Source: Methylophaga sp. (GTDB taxonomy: Bacteria > Pseudomonadota > Gammaproteobacteria > Nitrosococcales > Methylophagaceae). From it: a stretch of DNA of 13,651 bases. Below are positions 10,892 through 13,651 of this stretch, piece by piece; the first letter of the stretch is position 1, and every line of letters begins with the position of its first letter. The notes beneath the pieces are model-generated. The model worked only from the letters and a program-made list of their open reading frames with translations, made no database searches and was not told the DNA's origin. The DNA is taken from NCBI RefSeq assembly GCF_030651745.1, contig NZ_JAUSCC010000056.1, positions 1 to 13,651 of the forward strand. Reading direction: 5' to 3'. Both the position numbers and the translations under genes were made by a program.

Positions 10892-11517
10892 TATCTGGCT
10901 CTATCATTACGTTTGGAAAGATTTTCAATCAGTGCATCCATACCGCTGGTACGAATATCACGGTTAAAAGTTGAACGGTAGTTGGTGACCAGACTGATGC
11001 CTTCGATTCTCACATCGTAAACTTTCCATTCATCATTGTTGTTTTTATACAAGGAAAGTGCCATTGGAATGGATGGTCCATTTGGCTGAACTACTTCCAT
11101 CGGTACATTTACCCGGCCTTTTTCAACATCATCGCGGAAGGGTAAAAAACGGATTTCTTCGTTGGTGTATTCCAACATTGCGGTTGCATAAGTTCTCACC
11201 AGCAACAGACGGAACTCCTCAACAAACTTGGCTTGCTGTTCCGCTGAAGCATCACGCCAGCTGCGCCCCAAAGCCAATCTTGCCATACGTTCAAAATCAA
11301 AATGCGGAATCAAAATTTCCTGCACCAGCGAAAAAATCTTCTGTGGATCCTGATCCAGTTCAGCTTCGTTATCTTTAAGCGCTTTCAGCATATTGTCTGA
11401 GGCTTCTTTTACTAAAGCTTGTGGCTCAGGCATCGCTTGGGCAGAGGCACTTAAAGCCATCAGTCCCAAAAAGCATACAGCGAGCAACTGCATTGAAAAC
11501 TTTTTGATATTAATCAT
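10891..11517 (-). CDS. mlaC: MlaC, periplasmic phospholipid-binding carrier
   Basis: A periplasmic lipid carrier (Tol-Tol-Ttg2D family) that shuttles phospholipids between the outer-membrane MlaA-porin complex and MlaFEDB. From the ATG at 11517 it is 208 aa against 211 in E. coli. It begins MINIKKFSMQ, then a hydrophobic stretch to about 22 and a likely signal peptidase site after ASAQA (about 28). The mature part has the family blocks FERMARLALGRSWRDAS and VYDVRIEGISLVTNYRSTF. The frame is open to an ATG at 11556 within mlaD, but the 13 extra residues would spoil the signal peptide. AAGGTG at 11529-11524 with six-base spacing fits 11517. It follows the mlaD stop by one base. Confidence 0.94.
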   Translation of the reverse strand: MINIKKFSMQLLAVCFLGLMALSASAQAMPEPQALVKEASDNMLKALKDNEAELDQDPQKIFSLVQEILIPHFDFERMARLALGRSWRDASAEQQAKFVEEFRLLLVRTYATAMLEYTNEEIRFLPFRDDVEKGRVNVPMEVVQPNGPSIPMALSLYKNNNDEWKVYDVRIEGISLVTNYRSTFNRDIRTSGMDALIENLSKRNDRAR

Positions 11518-11518
11518 C

Positions 11519-11983
11519 TTAATCACCTTCTGCGGTACTGTATAAGAATTGGCCAATCACCTGTTCCAATACGACTGCGGGTTGCGTCAAATCAATAACA
11601 TCACCATCTTCCAGGTAAAAATCATCGGCACCTGGCGACAAGCTAATGTACTGTTCACCTAAAAGGCCAGCCGTAAAAATACTGGCTGAGGTATCTACTG
11701 GAATATTGTCATATTGCCGGTAAATATTGATAGTGACTCTGGCATCATAAGTATTTGGATCCAGGGAGATTCCTGTAACCCGTCCAACCCTGACACCAGC
11801 CATTGTCACTGGCGAGCGGGGTTTTAAACCACCGATATTCTGAAAGTTTGCTACAACCTCATAGCCCTTATCATCGGTAAAATCACCTAAATTGCTCACC
11901 TTCATAGCAAGCACAAATAAGGCTGCTATGCCTGCAGCAACAAACAAGCCCACCAGGATTTCGGTACTTCTTTTCGAATTCAT
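11519..11983 (-). CDS. mlaD: MlaD, MCE-domain subunit of the Mla complex
   Basis: An inner-membrane-anchored periplasmic MCE protein; six copies form a ring over MlaE through which lipids pass to or from MlaC. It is 154 aa, shorter than the 183 of E. coli but similar to Pseudomonas-type MlaD. One N-terminal membrane helix spans about 8-28. The MCE domain runs from about 39 to 117 and includes NIGGLKPRSPVTMAGVRVG (49-67) and FTAGLLGEQYISLSPG (103-118). The tail LEQVIGQFLYS could form the pore helix. GGAGA seven bases before the ATG is a good ribosome binding site. It starts directly after the mlaE stop with no gap (TAAATG). Confidence 0.95.
   Translation of the reverse strand: MNSKRSTEILVGLFVAAGIAALFVLAMKVSNLGDFTDDKGYEVVANFQNIGGLKPRSPVTMAGVRVGRVTGISLDPNTYDARVTINIYRQYDNIPVDTSASIFTAGLLGEQYISLSPGADDFYLEDGDVIDLTQPAVVLEQVIGQFLYSTAEGD
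11524..11529 (-). promoter_or_regulatory. Ribosome binding site deciding the mlaC start
   Basis: On the minus strand AAGGTG overlaps the last codons of mlaD and stands six bases before the ATG at 11517. It supports that start and suggests mlaC is translated straight after mlaD. Confidence 0.65.
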
Positions 11984-12766
11984 TTAAATATCTCCAAACA
12001 TCAACGCAGTCAGAACGAAGTCCAGGCCGAGAATTGCAAAAGCGGAATGGACAACTGTCCGCGTTGTGGCACGCCCTACACCTTCTGAGGTAGGTGTTGC
12101 GTCATAACCTTCAAATAAAGCGATCCATGTCACGACAAAACCAAAAACAATACTTTTAATCACACCGTTCAGAATATCTTCATACCAATCAGTTTTCGCT
12201 TGCATTTGAGACCAGAAAGCACCCTCATCAACGCCCAACAAGCCATGACCTATCAGGAAGGCACCAAAAATGCCAACAGCACTGAAAATAGCCGCTAATA
12301 ATGGCATTGAAACAAGGCCTGCCAGAAAACGTGGAGCAATGATACGACGCATCGGATCAACGGCCATCATTTCCATACCGGACAATTGCTCAGTGCTTTT
12401 CATCAAACCGATTTCAGCAGTTAAGGCAGAACCGGCACGCCCTGCAAACAATAATGCGGTGACAACAGGCCCCAGCTCTCTTACCAGTGATAGTGACACC
12501 AAAACACCCAATGATTCTTCGGCACCAAAATCAACCAGCGTATTATAACCTTGAAGCCCCAATACCATGCCGACAAACAGACCCGATATGAGAATTATCA
12601 GGACAGATAGAACGCCCACATAAAATAATTGCTGAATTACCAGCGAGAAACGAAATGCCAGGCTGGGCATACCTGCAAGCATTTGGACTAAGAACATATG
12701 GCCCCGACCAAGTCGCTGCAAGGTATTCAACCCCCAGCGACCGAGGCTTCTTAGCAGCTCAATCAT
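11984..12766 (-). CDS. mlaE: MlaE, permease subunit of the Mla complex
   Basis: The inner-membrane permease of the MlaFEDB phospholipid transporter (MlaE/YrbE family). It is 260 aa, the same size as in E. coli. It carries an N-terminal amphipathic segment and about five membrane helices (near 48-78, 88-108, 146-178, 203-220 and 237-258). The diagnostic block [19 protein letters not shown] (96-114), followed by [20 protein letters not shown] (115-134), includes the coupling helix that docks on MlaF. GAGG upstream gives a good ribosome binding site. The start overlaps the mlaF stop in ATGA. Confidence 0.96.
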   Translation of the reverse strand: MIELLRSLGRWGLNTLQRLGRGHMFLVQMLAGMPSLAFRFSLVIQQLFYVGVLSVLIILISGLFVGMVLGLQGYNTLVDFGAEESLGVLVSLSLVRELGPVVTALLFAGRAGSALTAEIGLMKSTEQLSGMEMMAVDPMRRIIAPRFLAGLVSMPLLAAIFSAVGIFGAFLIGHGLLGVDEGAFWSQMQAKTDWYEDILNGVIKSIVFGFVVTWIALFEGYDATPTSEGVGRATTRTVVHSAFAILGLDFVLTALMFGDI

Positions 12767-13569
12767 CGTTTTTCCTCTGCATTCAACAGGTCTTTACTAA
12801 AGTCATTACCCGGATAATGAAATGGAACCGGTCCATCAGGTAACCCCTGTAAAAACTGTTTCACCCACTCAGAACCAGAGGTTTTGAGAGTTTCCGGTGT
12901 ACCTTTTTCGATCACTTTACCGCCCGATAACAGATATATCTCGTCGGCAATTTGCGTTGTTTCAGCCACATCATGCGAAACAATAATACTGGTCAAGCCC
13001 ATTGCATCGTTAAGACGACGGATAAGATTGACCAATGTTCCCATTGAAATCGGATCCTGTCCGGTGAACGGCTCATCGTACATAATCATCATCGGATCCA
13101 ATGTCACTGCCCGAGCCAAGGCAACCCGACGGGCCATACCGCCAGATAACTCTGCCGGCATCATATCCCTGGCATTTCGCAAGCCTACGGCTTGTAATTT
13201 CATCAATACCAAATCACGGATCATCGATTCTGGAAACTTTGTGTGTTCCCGCAACGGAAAAGCGACATTTTCAAAAACATTTATGTCCGTCAACAAAGCG
13301 CCGCTTTGAAACAACATACCCATTCGTTTGCGCAACTCATAAAGTTTTGAATGCGAGAGTTTATGAACATTCTGCCCGTCAACTTCAATCGTGCCGCTAT
13401 CGGGTTTTAGCTGACCACCTATCAGTTTCAATAAAGTGGTTTTACCGGTGCCGCTCGGCCCCATGATTGCGGTTACCTTGCCTTGATAGATATCAATATC
13501 TATGCCATTGAAGATAACTTTGTCGCCACGGTTAAAATGCAAATCCCTGATTTTGATCAGTGGTGCCAT
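12763..13569 (-). CDS. mlaF: MlaF, ATPase subunit of the Mla complex
   Basis: The ABC ATPase that powers MlaFEDB-dependent phospholipid transport, on the cytoplasmic face. It is 268 aa, typical. Motifs in order: Walker [10 protein letters not shown] (37-45), Q-loop Q88 in [10 protein letters not shown], signature LSGGMARR (141-148), Walker B MIMYDEP (161-167) with E166, and H-loop H199 in SHD. The C-terminal extension with [14 protein letters not shown] (241-254) is characteristic of MlaF and in E. coli reaches the partner subunit. The first base of the ATG is 13569; upstream TAATAATGG-like sequence gives no strong ribosome binding site. It is the first gene of the operon, with only non-coding sequence between it and the window end. 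Confidence 0.96.
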   Translation of the reverse strand: MAPLIKIRDLHFNRGDKVIFNGIDIDIYQGKVTAIMGPSGTGKTTLLKLIGGQLKPDSGTIEVDGQNVHKLSHSKLYELRKRMGMLFQSGALLTDINVFENVAFPLREHTKFPESMIRDLVLMKLQAVGLRNARDMMPAELSGGMARRVALARAVTLDPMMIMYDEPFTGQDPISMGTLVNLIRRLNDAMGLTSIIVSHDVAETTQIADEIYLLSGGKVIEKGTPETLKTSGSEWVKQFLQGLPDGPVPFHYPGNDFSKDLLNAEEKR

Positions 13570-13603
13570 TATTTTTTGCCGATATCAAATATAAAGACCG
13601 CTA

Positions 13604-13632
13604 ATTTTCTTGAATCGCTGATGTTAAGTCAA
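13604..13632 (-). promoter_or_regulatory. Candidate promoter of the mla-ibaG-murA-his operon
   Basis: Reading the minus strand, TTGACT (13632-13627) and GAAAAT (13609-13604) are spaced by 17 bases. The -35 box matches consensus at five of six positions and the -10 at four of six. A start near 13597 would give a leader of about 28 bases before mlaF. The region holds no other support. Confidence 0.35.
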
Positions 13633-13639
13633 ATCGCTG
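13613..13639. repeat. Short direct repeat over the mla promoter region
   Basis: AATCGCTG occurs at 13613-13620 and again at 13632-13639, 19 bases apart and in the same orientation. One copy lies in the spacer and the other touches the -35 of the candidate promoter. It could be an operator, but an 8-base repeat can arise by chance. Confidence 0.35.
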
Positions 13640-13651
13640 TGTGGAAAAACC

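Noticed and set aside
11519..11983. Possible truncation of MlaD, since it is about 30 residues shorter than in E. coli
   Set aside because: The anchor, MCE domain and a pore-helix-like tail are all present, and shorter MlaD proteins are normal in Pseudomonas-like bacteria.
12884..13309. Plus-strand open frame of 141 codons opposite mlaF
   Set aside because: Antisense to a complete, motif-rich ATPase gene; composition and residues look like a shadow frame.

Overview
This is ordinary, tightly packed core-genome DNA from a gammaproteobacterium with moderate G+C content. Gene content and order resemble Pseudomonas and its relatives, in particular mlaFEDCB-ibaG-murA-hisGDC and yggS-proC-yggT-metX-metW. 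The base composition and some protein features would suit a Methylophaga/Thiotrichales-type organism better than Pseudomonas, but the genus call is a weak guess. I can support eighteen protein-coding genes and no RNA gene, mobile element, CRISPR array or prophage. No stretch over 100 bases lacks a gene.

Layout. Positions 26-4595 (+ strand) form a compact biosynthetic run: yggS (PLP homeostasis), proC (proline), yggT (membrane protein), metX and metW (methionine), and pyrE (pyrimidine). Most junctions overlap or nearly touch. Positions 4592-6049 hold a divergent pair: a TSUP-family membrane transporter on the minus strand and a secreted coiled-coil DUF4124 protein on the plus strand. Their proposed starts are only 27 bases apart. 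Positions 6046-13569 (minus strand) read as one long operon in the order mlaF-mlaE-mlaD-mlaC-mlaB-ibaG-murA-hisG-hisD-hisC.

How the genes work together. MlaFEDB is the inner-membrane ABC complex for phospholipid transport that keeps the outer membrane asymmetric, and MlaC is its periplasmic carrier. IbaG is a BolA-type protein. MurA commits UDP-GlcNAc to peptidoglycan. HisG, HisD and HisC carry out the first, last and transamination steps of histidine synthesis. The minus-strand operon therefore joins envelope genes to amino-acid synthesis. The plus-strand run joins PLP control, proline, methionine and pyrimidine synthesis.

I looked for an undescribed system and did not find a convincing one. 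The points worth a second look are small-scale: two consecutive tail-to-tail gene overlaps of 4 bases, a very tight divergent promoter region inside coding sequence, pyrE translationally coupled to metXW, a MetX with residues suggesting succinyl-CoA use, a short-form HisG whose HisZ partner must lie elsewhere, an unassigned periplasmic coiled-coil protein, and a spaced direct repeat over the likely mla promoter.
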